This document shows, in pieces, positions 35,141-45,349 of a DNA stretch of 64,000 nucleotides. The translations under genes and the position numbers were made by a program. The number at the start of each line of letters is the position of its first letter. Position 1 is the first letter of the stretch. The notes under the pieces were generated by a model, which saw nothing but the letters and a program-made list of their open reading frames with translations, was not told the DNA's origin and searched no databases. Source of the stretch: Astrocystis sublimbata (Eukaryota; Ascomycota; Sordariomycetes; Xylariales; Xylariaceae); assembly GCA_022453515.1 (NCBI GenBank), contig JAJNNY010000044.1, forward strand, positions 124,001 to 188,000, in the 5' to 3' direction.

Positions 35141-38100
35141 ATGGCGGCCCTTCGAAAGAAACCGACCTTCCCAGTCGACAGCAGCGCATCACCGGCGCGA
35201 GAATGGCTCAACATAGAGAATGCTCGAGGAGACATCAGTGGGGATGAAGTCAACGACGAGTCTAACACCGAAGCTAATGGGGAATATGAAGACGATTCTG
35301 ATGACGACGCCGTTTATGACGAAGATCTTGAAGAGTGCTGTCTGCATTTGCTCTTGAGGAGATCCCCGAACGGTGAACCAGCTCCTGATTTCGCGAAGTC
35401 AAGCGGTCTTCAGGACTGGTTCGAAAGGAATCGCAAGCCCCTAGGGAAGATGGTCGGCAGAGATGGCAACATCTTACACCGCTTACTATTGAAGTGCCAA
35501 GTGGGAGAATTGGACAGGCTCCATCACCTCAAAGAAACTGTTACTCTGATTGTCAAGAAATATCCATTTCTCCTCTGGCAAAGACGTGTGGGACAAGAAA
35601 ATGATGCCGCTCTTTGGTTAGCTATAAAACAAACGCCGCCAGAGACGACCATGATCATAGCTTTTATGGAAGGCTTGAAGTTGTCAGGTCAAGGAACATT
35701 CCCAGAGCTGAAAACGTTAATGAAAAAGCCTGTGGATTTGCATGCAAAGACTTTACTGCAGTTCGCAATCGAGGCAAATCTTGACGATGCCGCAATTCAA
35801 GCTATGCTTGTTCATGTACCAGACGACGTTCTTTCGCTACAAGACAAGCACGGCCTTACCCCCTTCATGCAGCTGCAAAGTATGGTGACTGCACCAATGA
35901 GCGTGTTGTAACATTCAAACAAATGATACTGCGATCAAATAACGCCCTATGCAGACAATGCGGGTGGTTCCATCTATGCATACCATCTCCAGACACGGGA
36001 ACAATCGAGGAAAGAGATGGAGGGGAAGGTCCCAAAAGAAGAGCGGTCGAACCTTTCAACGAAACGCGCTACCAAAGGAACAGCAACTCAAGATCCAAAG
36101 TCGGATTCGAAGACCTATGGTGGACCCGGTAACATGAATGAGAATGTCGATAGTGGAAAAGCATCAGAGTTCCAGCAGTCCCGACAGATGGATCCCAGGA
36201 TTGGACCAAAATGGCGCATCCCGGACATGGACAATATACTTATTGGTCGTCTCGACAGGCCCATATCCCGCAAAGAAACGAAGGACCAAACAACAAATTA
36301 CAATTTTGGGGTAATCATCCCACAAGAAGTTGGGCTTGCAAGTGGCCAGGGTGAAAACCAATCGCCCACATCCCTACGACCAAATCAGGGTTCGCGTCGA
36401 GAGCCTCTTCCAGATGATCATGATTCGGACAATCGCAAGCCGACGCCGCAAGTGGCTGATCAGCAAGTCAAACCTTCGTCATCCCGTGATGCAAAAGACC
36501 AGATGAAAAGAGCAGAGCAAAACGAAAGAGCTCGAATGAAGAAACAACGAAATGCGGAAATAAGGAAAAAAAAAAGAAGGATGAAGAAGAGAGAAGAGCC
36601 GCAAACTTTAGAAAGAAACGAGATCCCACAATACTTGAGGCGAACTCAAAAGTTGTGCAGCTTGAGATCAAGTTACATTGTATGCGAACACTTTCCCCGA
36701 AACAGACAGCATTTATTCTGTATGGAAATAGCGCAGAAGGTAGGTACATCGCTGATTACCCCAGAAGGTGAAAATTACTGGGCATTCTGTTGCATCTAAC
36801 ATCGTTGTCTGCACATGTAATGAAACATCACGACGAGTTCACACATATACTCGATTGACACAGTGGCTGACTTCCTGTATGCAGACCGTCAGATTTGTTT
36901 CGACTTCCCCGGTCGCCCAACCGTACGACTTGAAGCATTCAAACGCAGTTTCATGGGCGTAAACTTTGATGAAATTTTGCAGTATGTGGCGTTTCCGTCA
37001 ATCAACTTTGAAAGGAAGGCCTCGAACCAGGCTAGGCACAATAAAGATGGCCTTGGGCGCAAAGATATGATTGATATATTCAAATGGCTTCGTGCAGAGA
37101 AGAGAGTCAGGCGAATCATCAAGGTCATTGTGAATGATTTCGAGAAGCCCTCACATAGCGACAAGGCTATCATAGAGTCGCTTCAAGGCTTCCGCGTTGA
37201 GGAACTTCAGTGGCTCAAGACAGATCTCGACCCTGTGACTATTTTGAACATCAGCAGTGACATTCGGAAGTTACGCCTTCGTTGGAGCGGAAGTAACACA
37301 GCATTGAGAGCGTGGAGTGATCCGTGCGGTCTACGATTGTTAGGTCATTTACAAGCGATTGAACTAGATCTCGATAGTGACGAGGTATGTCTTCTGTCTT
37401 TTGCACCAGTTTTCCCCTCCGTGCTTCTAACACACCACGTGACCAGGTACTTGAGAGCTATGAAGATACACTAAACAACATCACGAAATTCCAGGCGAGA
37501 ATGAACCTGCCTTTTGATACATACAGTGATGAAGATGAGCTGTTAACGACCCATATTGACTTAACACCTCCAAGGGTTACAGTCAAGATTCCCAAGATGC
37601 AAACATTTGGAAGATCAGCTATCATGACAGACCTAACAGACGTCGATACTAGTCACATAAAGTTCGAAAATCACAGATGGCTCCAGACAATGGACAACTT
37701 CTGTGCAGATATGAAGGCCGTGTGGGACGAAGCTCAAGCCCAAGCCAAAAGCGACTCAAACAAAAAACAGTTCGCTGATCCAGTCACTATCGCTCTCATC
37801 GATGATGGTGTCGATGTGTTAGAGCCATCACTCCAAGGAAAGCTAATAGACGGCAAAACTCTAAGCTATGACTTGGCACACGGCAGCGAGCCCACATAAC
37901 AACGAGAGCATGCCTTCTGGGAATCTGATGGAGGTCACGGAACTATAATGGCTGACAGTATGTGAAATCGTGGTTCTCATCAAACCCCACATATCAATTT
38001 TTCTCTACCAGCCAACATCCTCTTCACACAAACGTTATTGTTCCCGAATACTTTGGACTCTACGACTGTACCGTATAGCGAGAACTGACTTTTTGTGTTT

Positions 38101-38893
38101 AGTGATCTTCCGAGTTTGTCCAATGGCTAGACTATACGCGATTCGAATGGAAACTCATCCGGATGAAGAGAACAGGAGCAGGATCAACGCACACAGTGCA
38201 GCCGAAGCCATCAATGCGGCTGTAGACAAAGGAGCCAAGATCATCTCCATGTCGTGGACAATCGGTCGAAACGAAAGCAGCCAGGAAAGCGGCTTGCAAG
38301 CGGCCATAGATAGGGCATTTCAAAATAAAATCTTGATGCTCGCTTCTAGCAGTGACGGCGGCCACTTCGTGGAAGATTCATGGCCCGTTTCGCTCAGGCG
38401 GAACGCCTTCTTCAGGATTGGTGCAGCGAAAGCGGATGGCAAAGCTTTTGATTGGGCTGGCCCTGTCTCGAAGCTCGATTACATCTTTCCCGGAGTGGAT
38501 GTGACCAAAGCACACAGCAACGGAAGACTAAAGTCGAACTCGATGTACGAAAGGCTCACAACAATGCCCCATGAGACTGGCTCTTCTGTTGCAACCGCCC
38601 TGGCAGCTGGCACGGCGGCAATGGTGCTGACCCTGGCACAAATTGCAGCGATTGATTCCTGTGACAACAGAGTGACCAAGAACGTGTTAGATGAATTGCA
38701 GAAGCGCGAGCATATGGCGGTCGCTTTGGAAAGACTTGGAATCAAGCTCGGTGACAACAAGTTCATTGAAGTATGGCAAACCCTCGACACACGGGAATGG
38801 CGAGACTTTCAGGAAAAAAGACCGGGTGAAAAGATGGACATGGTGGTTTCAAAAGCGATAACTCTGATTCCTAGCCAAGCCTTTGGGACATAG
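35141..38893 (+). pseudogene. Ankyrin-like/subtilisin (peptidase S8) gene with frameshifts and a stop codon
   Basis: Relative of fungal proteins that join an N-terminal ankyrin-like region, a charged Lys-rich linker and a C-terminal subtilisin-type serine protease. The start is ATG 35141. The protease triad is present: Asp in ALIDDGVD, His in SDGGHGTIMAD, Ser in TGSSVATALAAGTAA. Introns fitting the frame are 36740-36884, 37385-37446 and 37958-38102. Lesions by conceptual reading: (1) one base missing in the C5 run at 35859-35863, after which LHAAAKYGD is read in the next frame; (2) one extra base near 35945-35950, restoring the first frame; (3) one base missing in the A10 run at 36566-36575, before VVQLEIKLHCMRT; (4) an in-frame TAA at 37897-37899 between the Asp and His regions. 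A 75-nt GT/AG intron at 35880-35954 could bypass lesions 1 and 2. Homopolymer lesions could be assembly errors, but the TAA is harder to dismiss. Confidence 0.78.
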
Positions 38894-39471
38894 TGGTCCA
38901 TTGGCTTTGTAACAATTACTTAATACCTTCATATTTGGGGCAATGCCAAATTTCAACATGACGGTGGTTTTATAGTGCAAACTACATTGAGTCCTAATTA
39001 CAAATTGAAAAATTGCAAAATACGCCAGATGCCAACAGAATACCACCGTGTTCGCATTTGATACAAGTTCATGCATGAACAAATCTAAAGACCGTTTGTA
39101 TTTCTCCAAGCAAGCCTTTAGGATCTACTGATGCAGCGTAAGCGCAAGGCAACTCCGGCATGCATCATACCAACATTGGGAAGCTGAAACAATTGGCTTA
39201 CACCCCCAACCAGGCGAACCAGGTCTTCAACTACGCCCCTCACGCGTGTTTTCTTAGTGAGAGCGTCAACTGGTACTTTTCTTAACAACTTACTTCGAAG
39301 GTTACCACCTGATAGCCGGCGATTTGACTACCCAGCATTACGTACCAAGCAAATCCTATTCTTATGCTTTCTTATCTCATTTCTTTCATCTAAGCGCTTA
39401 TAGTTCGCCTATTCTACTTCTCAAACAAGTCATTCTAAGGCCAAACCCAAGCAGCTCCTATCTCTGTGCCT
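38894..39471. other. Intergenic region
   Basis: No gene, RNA or notable repeat is seen between the subtilisin pseudogene and the first fragment of the ATPase-like locus. Confidence 0.5.
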
Positions 39472-39664
39472 ATGACAGCCGAAGCAAAGATGAGGTTTCC
39501 AGTAATTTTTCGCTGCGCTGGAGTTATATTGCTCTTTACATTTGTATTTGTGGTATGGGCGCTGCTTTCCTCCTTCCGCACGAAGCGAAGTATTCCCCCG
39601 ATCACTCATGAGTTCGGGATCGGATTCGACCTTAGCCCCTCCTATGCCCATGTCTCTTGTCTTG
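39472..39664 (+). pseudogene. N-terminal fragment of an actin/Hsp70-type (ASKHA) ATPase-like gene
   Basis: From the ATG at 39472 the frame encodes a strong membrane helix (CAGVILLFTFVFVVWALL) followed by FGIGFDLSPSYAHVSCL. That segment resembles the phosphate-1 loop of actin/Hsp70-fold ATPases (normally GIDLGTTYS). A plausible continuation, TVAVSYPNGTNQRIARI, lies at 39711-39761, but no GT/AG pair links it in frame, and a stop follows before the next fragment. It is best read as the decayed 5' end of the gene continuing at 39829. Confidence 0.45.
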
Positions 39665-39828
39665 GTCCCTGAGCCCCAACTACATAAGTAGCCTCTAATC
39701 CGACGTTAGGACTGTTGCCGTTTCTTATCCTAACGGTACAAACCAACGAATCGCGCGAATAGACGGGGATGAAGCCTACCGGGAGATGATGATCCGACTG
39801 TCTCTTCCTTCTTCGCAGCACTAACAGT

Positions 39829-40686
39829 ATGCCACCGCCCCCACTTCCTTGTTCCTCGCATTGCTTGTCTGATGCCCGAATAAGCCAACCATATCATCAT
39901 GTCGGAGAAGCTATCGACGATATCGCCCGTCTTGCAGTACGGAACACCCGCAAAAGGCTCGGGCTTCCTGCCTCTGGCGATGTCGGCACGCTCAGTAAAA
40001 TGATCAAAACCTTACGGGAATGCGCCTCCAAGTTCGTCAACGAGCCCGTCTCGGCAGCAGCTGTCTCGATCCCGTATCTCGCCGCTTTATACGGAGAAGA
40101 CCTGCGTGACGCTTTCGAGCATCTATCCCTTGCCTACATAGAGTTCTTTCCGTTCTCCCTCTTCCGGCCGATACACGCGACCATCACGGCATACGCTGGG
40201 AATGGCCTAGGCCTTTGCGCGGATTATAAGGACGAAGCGTGTAAAGAGGAAGAGTCGCACATCCCTTATATATATGCGTTGGCTGTCTCTTTTACACATA
40301 CAAGTCTTACTACTAGCCAGGCTCGTGTGTCGGATGCTTACTATCTTGAAGAAATCCCACGGTTAGAGAATCTACGCTTGGACTACTACTCAAGACACGA
40401 GGAGGAGTCATACTGGGCGACGGTACGAGATATGCTTCGGTCACCTGTGTTAGACAGTCTCGTCCCAAGGAACATATCCATGGTTCTCATATCAGGAGAC
40501 GGAGGCGACGATCCCGTTTTCAGAACGGTATTGCAAGAAGTGATTGATGAGATCAGCACCCCTGGCGAGCCGCCTCTTATTGTTGACCGAGAACCACAGT
40601 ACAGCGCAGCAAAAGGAACAGCGGAGTTAGCGAAGAGAGCCATCTTCAATCAAAGGGAACAACTCCGCGCATCATCTGAGTTGTAG
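39829..40686 (+). CDS. Actin/Hsp70-fold ATPase-like protein, C-terminal part (possibly broken)
   Basis: A 285-residue open frame. The C-terminal third reads MVLISGDGGDDPVFRTVLQE ... and then YSAAKGTAELAKRAI, matching the end of the second ATPase subdomain in fungal Hsp70-like proteins (usually SGE..., then ARGAAEFAKR). The middle ITAYAGNGLGLCADY resembles a degenerate phosphate-2 loop. The N-terminal phosphate-1 region is absent from this frame but appears about 200 bp upstream (39472-39664). Either the gene model needs an unseen splice or the locus is a pseudogene whose 3' half is still open. The first residues, a Pro-rich run after the ATG at 39829, look non-native. Function unknown. Confidence 0.5.
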   Translation: MPPPPLPCSSHCLSDARISQPYHHVGEAIDDIARLAVRNTRKRLGLPASGDVGTLSKMIKTLRECASKFVNEPVSAAAVSIPYLAALYGEDLRDAFEHLSLAYIEFFPFSLFRPIHATITAYAGNGLGLCADYKDEACKEEESHIPYIYALAVSFTHTSLTTSQARVSDAYYLEEIPRLENLRLDYYSRHEEESYWATVRDMLRSPVLDSLVPRNISMVLISGDGGDDPVFRTVLQEVIDEISTPGEPPLIVDREPQYSAAKGTAELAKRAIFNQREQLRASSEL

Positions 40687-40987
40687 GCTCGTTGATTTCA
40701 GCTTTGGTGCAGCTTTTGGGCCGAATCAGCACGTCTTGGCAGTGCATTTAGCAATGCAGAATGACGACGACAATGTTTATTCTTGATCCAGGGCCTGATG
40801 TAAGCCTATCAGGGCAAGCTTTGGGAATCACAAAAACGGATGATATCACAATATTACGACTTATTATTCCGGGAAATTTACATCGCATAGTAGATTATGT
40901 TGACACTCGTTCATCATCGCCTCACTCAGTCGAAACAATCAAGAGACGTGTGATTCGTCCCTTGATTCAATTAACATTTGTCTTCGT
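40687..40987. other. Short convergent intergenic region
   Basis: About 300 bp between the ends of the ATPase-like gene and the receptor gene. A 94-codon plus-strand frame overlaps the 3' end of the receptor gene and has no motif. I see nothing functional apart from presumed terminators. Confidence 0.5.
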
Positions 40988-42412
40988 CTATTGTATCTGG
41001 GTCGTCGATCCGGAAGTGCGAGTATTCATACCCATCTCACTGTGATTTGCTTCACTATCCTCCATAAGCTCAAACGTTGACAACCGACTGATTCGTAATT
41101 CGGGAAGTTGCGGCGCCTCCAAGTCTTTCTCCTCGTCCGTCGGGCTCGGCGACCCACCATTTGACCTAGGCGTCTTGAAGCTGTCAATCTCCATGTAGCT
41201 GTCGGATTGCGCAGGTGACTCCGCCGAGTTGGGCGTCGAGTGCCGAGTGCGCCTCAGCCAGCGGTTCTGCAGCCACTCGGCAGAAGACCACGACTTCAAA
41301 GACAGGGTCAACCTGGTCGACTTCAGTTGAGAGATGGCTTTCGGCGCACACGGTATGCACAAAACAAAGACAGCCCCCGCTCCTTCAACGATGGCCGTGA
41401 GGGAGAGAATTGAGAATCCGAAAGTATAGTCGACGGAAGTGGAAAGCTGTGCTTGCAAGGCGAATCGGAGTATGCCCGCTATGCAGGCTATGAGTCCGAC
41501 GGCGAAGAAGGCCGAGATGACCAGCTTTTGCCTGGTCGGCATGTTCAGCCTCCAGATGGTTCTCTGCGGTAAGATGAAGATGAGAACATCGGCGACAAAG
41601 TTGGTGCCACTGAGTGCTACAGCAATCTCTCCTTTGGGGAGGCGTCGCCCGGGGCATTGATCGGGTACTTCTGTTTCCCAATGGGTTTTGTAGTCTGGAC
41701 AGGAGACATTGATCAAGATGAGGATCACGACCGTTGTCAGGACTACTATCCAGATCATGGCATGGTACGACCAGAACATGGGGGTACGGGTACCCAAGGG
41801 AACAAAGATGTGAATCCATTCGATCAAGATGGCCACCTTCATGACCGATAGAAAGGCGGGAAAGACATTTGTAAGAATGAATACATCCTATTTGATCAAT
41901 GATGAGTCAGCTTTCGGATGTCAAAACGGCAGTTGGTGACGTTACATATAGGTAGGGCGGAAAGTCCCGTATCCGTATGTCCCATTGATGAACAAGGAAG
42001 CCTCGGGACGAGATCGAGTTGAAGAGTGTGTAGATACACCAGAGCGCAAGTCCCTACAATGTTAATCAGAAATGAGCCGTCGTTAGGTAGCGGGTGACAC
42101 TGAATTCTTACAAAAGCTGGCAAAAGTATGTCTGGATTCTATTAGATCAACCGCGTGGCCAAAGATGTCTACGATTGAAGGGGTTGGCTTACAATCGCCT
42201 AGGTGAAACTTCTTATCTACGAACAATCTAGCGTAGCAGCGAATGCCGATTGCGAAGACTGTGAAAGCAAGAAAAACGGATGAAAAGGCATAACCCAGGG
42301 CGTTGTAATTGACCGGGTGGTCGAAGTTTGGGTCGACTCCAGGCGGAGGATCCAGGGCCGGACGATCGAGAGGGTTCGAGTAGATGACACTCGCTTGGTG
42401 AAGATTAATCAT
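40988..42412 (-). CDS. Rhodopsin-domain (PTH11-related) seven-TM membrane protein
   Basis: Fungal integral membrane protein of 415 residues, of the family annotated as rhodopsin-domain or PTH11-like receptors. These sit in the plasma membrane and are thought to sense external cues. Exons on the minus strand are 42412-42193, 42131-42112, 42053-41946 and 41887-40988. The second exon is only 20 nt and encodes YILLPAF with its neighbours. The N-terminus is extracellular; TM1 (FSSVFLAFTVFAIGIRCYARL) is followed by the family-type turn FHLGDYILL. Then come GLALWCIYTLF, DVFILTNVFPAFLSVMKVAIL, and the long exon with MFWSYHAMIWIVVLTT, GTNFVADVLIFILP, VISAFFAVGLIACIAGILRF and a last helix before a Ser/Pro-rich cytoplasmic tail of about 130 residues. 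The ligand is unknown. Family call secure; receptor function inferred. Confidence 0.88.
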
Positions 42413-44154
42413 TTCTATGATCTATAATAGTTCAAAATAAGAGGCATGTTTGATACGCAGAGTACTAGAAGGAGCCGAGAAACATAGTTGTCAAGGCCCG
42501 GGCTCAAGGGGAATAAAGCAGATTACTGGCGACTAATCTACTCATTATTGAGCCCCCAAGACCTGTCACGTAGGCATTGCTATTTTTGTAACGCGCAATA
42601 ACGTACTAGGAAGCGTGCTGATCATCTTGACTATACCAAGCTGTGCCTCACAGGGGCGTGGATATGATGGTTAGGCCATGTAGTAATGGGGACGCCCACG
42701 TACTTAAGGCTCGGGATGCTTCGTCGGGCCGGCCCACCCTACACGTACCGAACATGATTGTAGTTAGGAGTGATGCCGCATAGTCAGTAGTGCCGCTTGT
42801 TTTGGTATGGTGCGGCCTTAGTTCCTTTTCTCCGGACTGGACTGCATTCAGCTTACTTGAATTTGAGGAAGGATTCAAAGGATCACATCGTCATCGTGAC
42901 CTGCTATAGAGATTGGTTCGAACACAGCGGCATGGTCGGCACGAGATGGAGGGAACAGTGAGAGCTTCAGAATCACCAACTCGCCCCAGACAAAGTTTAC
43001 AGAGGATGGCAGATTGGTGAGAATCTGATGAAAAGTAGTAGTCCAATATTGAAGCCAATACCGTAGTCAGGGTCACCATTACTTCGTATAACCACGATAA
43101 GCTTAGCGTTGACTATTCTTGTCTATATCCACCCTCTTGTGCAAAGACCCAGGCGTTTCTTTTCTTGCGCTTTGACAAATTAGAGCCTCCTATTTCGTAG
43201 ATTCTGACAATCAAAATAGGACAACCAATTAATCTCAGACGCAGGATATAGTAGAGAGTTAACCGCATATGGCTGCATCTTGACCCCACCTACGATGCGG
43301 CGCACGCCTCAGGCTTTGTGCTATTGATGAGTCCACTAGGGTATGATCGCAGCGTATCCTATTCCTAATAGAGGCCAAATAGGACATGTTCGGGTTCCGA
43401 AAGTCTTGATGGAGATAGCCTGCATATATAGTCCCGAGATCGCGAGGAGATCTGGTAGTTTGGAAACAGGCTTGGCAGGCTTGCTCTCATGATTGCAGGT
43501 AGATAAGATAACATATGGAACAAAGTGCAGATGGCTATGCGACGCTGCCGAAAAACATCGTTTACACTCCTACATAGTCCAGTATACCCAGAGTGTATAT
43601 ACAATCGGTAATTCGGGTGAATTGGATATCGTCGACTTGAAATACCGCAGTTTAGACCCTGCACGGCGTACAAGAACTGGCAGGAGCAACATGACCTTTC
43701 ATCGTAGAGCTAGCCGACCGCACGAGACTCAACAATTAGATAATCCTATAAAAAAGGAAATGTTTCAGGTTACATGCGATTTATTGAAAATCGTGATGTC
43801 TTGACTCTTGTCCGAATGCTGCGTTGAGCAAGCAGCTTTGGACTTCACACCGAGTCTGACAAACCGCAGAAGCCCAAAAATTACCTAGGTACCTAGGTAT
43901 CTTCAGCTAAAAGGGGCTAGCGGCTACAGCTCCCCACCCATGGAATCTCTACCAATCACAGCGCGCACTGATAACCAGCATAGCGCCGTATCGAAAAATA
44001 ATTTCGAAGCTCCAGTCTCAACTGCGAAGCATCAATCCATCCACGATACCCAGCCGCCAGCCAAACCACCGACCGAGTCCGCATCCCCCAAAGCGCCCAC
44101 CATCAGCGTCCACCACCTCGCCTCCAGCCTAGAAATCCAACACCGATCGGCAAG
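42413..44154. other. Gene-poor region upstream of NOP10
   Basis: No coding gene is supported here. Short AT-rich open frames lack motifs and splice context. An ACCTAGGTACCTAGGTA palindrome lies at 43883-43899. The last few hundred bases should include the NOP10 promoter and 5' leader. Confidence 0.55.
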
Positions 44155-44784
44155 ATGCATTTGATGTACACCCCCGACGCGGACGGCAAGTCAGTAGCAG
44201 CCCATTCCAGTCCCATCCATCCATCCATCCATCCCCTTCCGAGGCCCCCTAGCTTCAACCTCCAGCATACCTTCACTCCCGCCTCCGATCCCAATCAATC
44301 AGTCAATCAAATCACCAGATGTCCCGAAACTCGCCATGTCCAATCTCCAACGCGAAACACAATGGCATTTCCAACGTCCGAAAAGAAAGCAGAACGCTGA
44401 CATGTGATGGGTAACCAAACAGGCGCATCTACACGCTCAAGAAGGTCCTCAGCGGCACCGTCACCAAGTCGGCGCACCCGGCGCGCTTCTCGCCCGACGA
44501 CAAGTGGTCGCGCCAGCGCGTGACGCTGAAGAAGCGTTTCGGCCTTCTCTTGACGCAGCAGAGTACGTTTCCCCTCCCTTCTCTCGGCCTTCATCGCCCA
44601 CCACGTCCTTTCTCGCTCTCTGTTCTAGCCCCCGTGGCCACTCTCACTCCCACTCCCACTGTGCTTGAAGAGTGGGAGAAGGGAAATTGGCCCCAAAAAA
44701 CCTAGGCGGAAAATTCTTGGCTGGAGACAATATCGACTGACCGTGTCAATTTTTACAGAGAACAAGGTCGCCGAGAGACAATAA
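44155..44784 (+). CDS. NOP10: H/ACA ribonucleoprotein subunit Nop10
   Basis: Core protein of H/ACA snoRNPs, which guide rRNA pseudouridylation in the nucleolus together with Cbf5, Gar1 and Nhp2. Three small exons, 44155-44189, 44423-44562 and 44759-44784, encode 66 residues (family members are about 58-65). The sequence opens [19 protein letters not shown], as in other Nop10 proteins. It continues with the conserved [16 protein letters not shown] and the C-terminal helix [15 protein letters not shown]. Splice junctions are fixed by DGK/RIYT and TQQ/KNKVAERQ. The eukaryotic form lacks the archaeal zinc-binding cysteines, as here. It is convergent with NOB1. Because of its small exons it is easily missed by open-frame scans. 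Confidence 0.95.
44214..44234. repeat. (CATC)n microsatellite in NOP10 intron 1
   Basis: About five CATC units in a row, in the first intron of NOP10. A simple repeat with no coding effect. Confidence 0.85.
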
Positions 44785-45349
44785 GCATCCCGATACGAAA
44801 AAAAACCTGCGACCCACGATCATCTTGCAAGGCGAGCGGGGCAAAACGACAAAACGATTCACCAATATCCGGTCAACGAACCGGTACATGGAGACACAGA
44901 TCCAATGGGGTTACCTATCTCACAGCGCGACTACGATCCGTTGCTCGGCGTGACCAAAAATCAAAATTAAACGGGAGGCGTTAAAGGCGTGAGGGCAGCA
45001 GATATTGTAGGGGATGTGTTTATCATCAATCAGACTCGTATCAGACACAGACGTCTGCTTAGCATCAATCGATTCCTGTTACGAAACATGACATTTCGAG
45101 CAAATGCAAAGGCCGAAACAGCATGCTGCTCCATGACAGACCACCATCCGTCAATGTGTTGATCGATACCGTGAGAGCGATACAGTGAGAGGGAGACCAT
45201 CACGCAAGGGACGGACATGAAAAGTAAATAGCCGGCCGATGAATAAAAACACTCAATGGACGTTGGTATCAAGCTTTTGTTCATTTCAATCATTTCCACG
45301 TATGCACGTGCGCACATGACACATACAAGTTAAATCTCAATCTAAATCC
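44785..45349. other. Convergent intergenic region NOP10/NOB1
   Basis: No gene is seen; both neighbours end here, so it holds their terminators. A minus-strand 95-codon frame at 45030-45317 has no recognisable feature. Confidence 0.55.
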
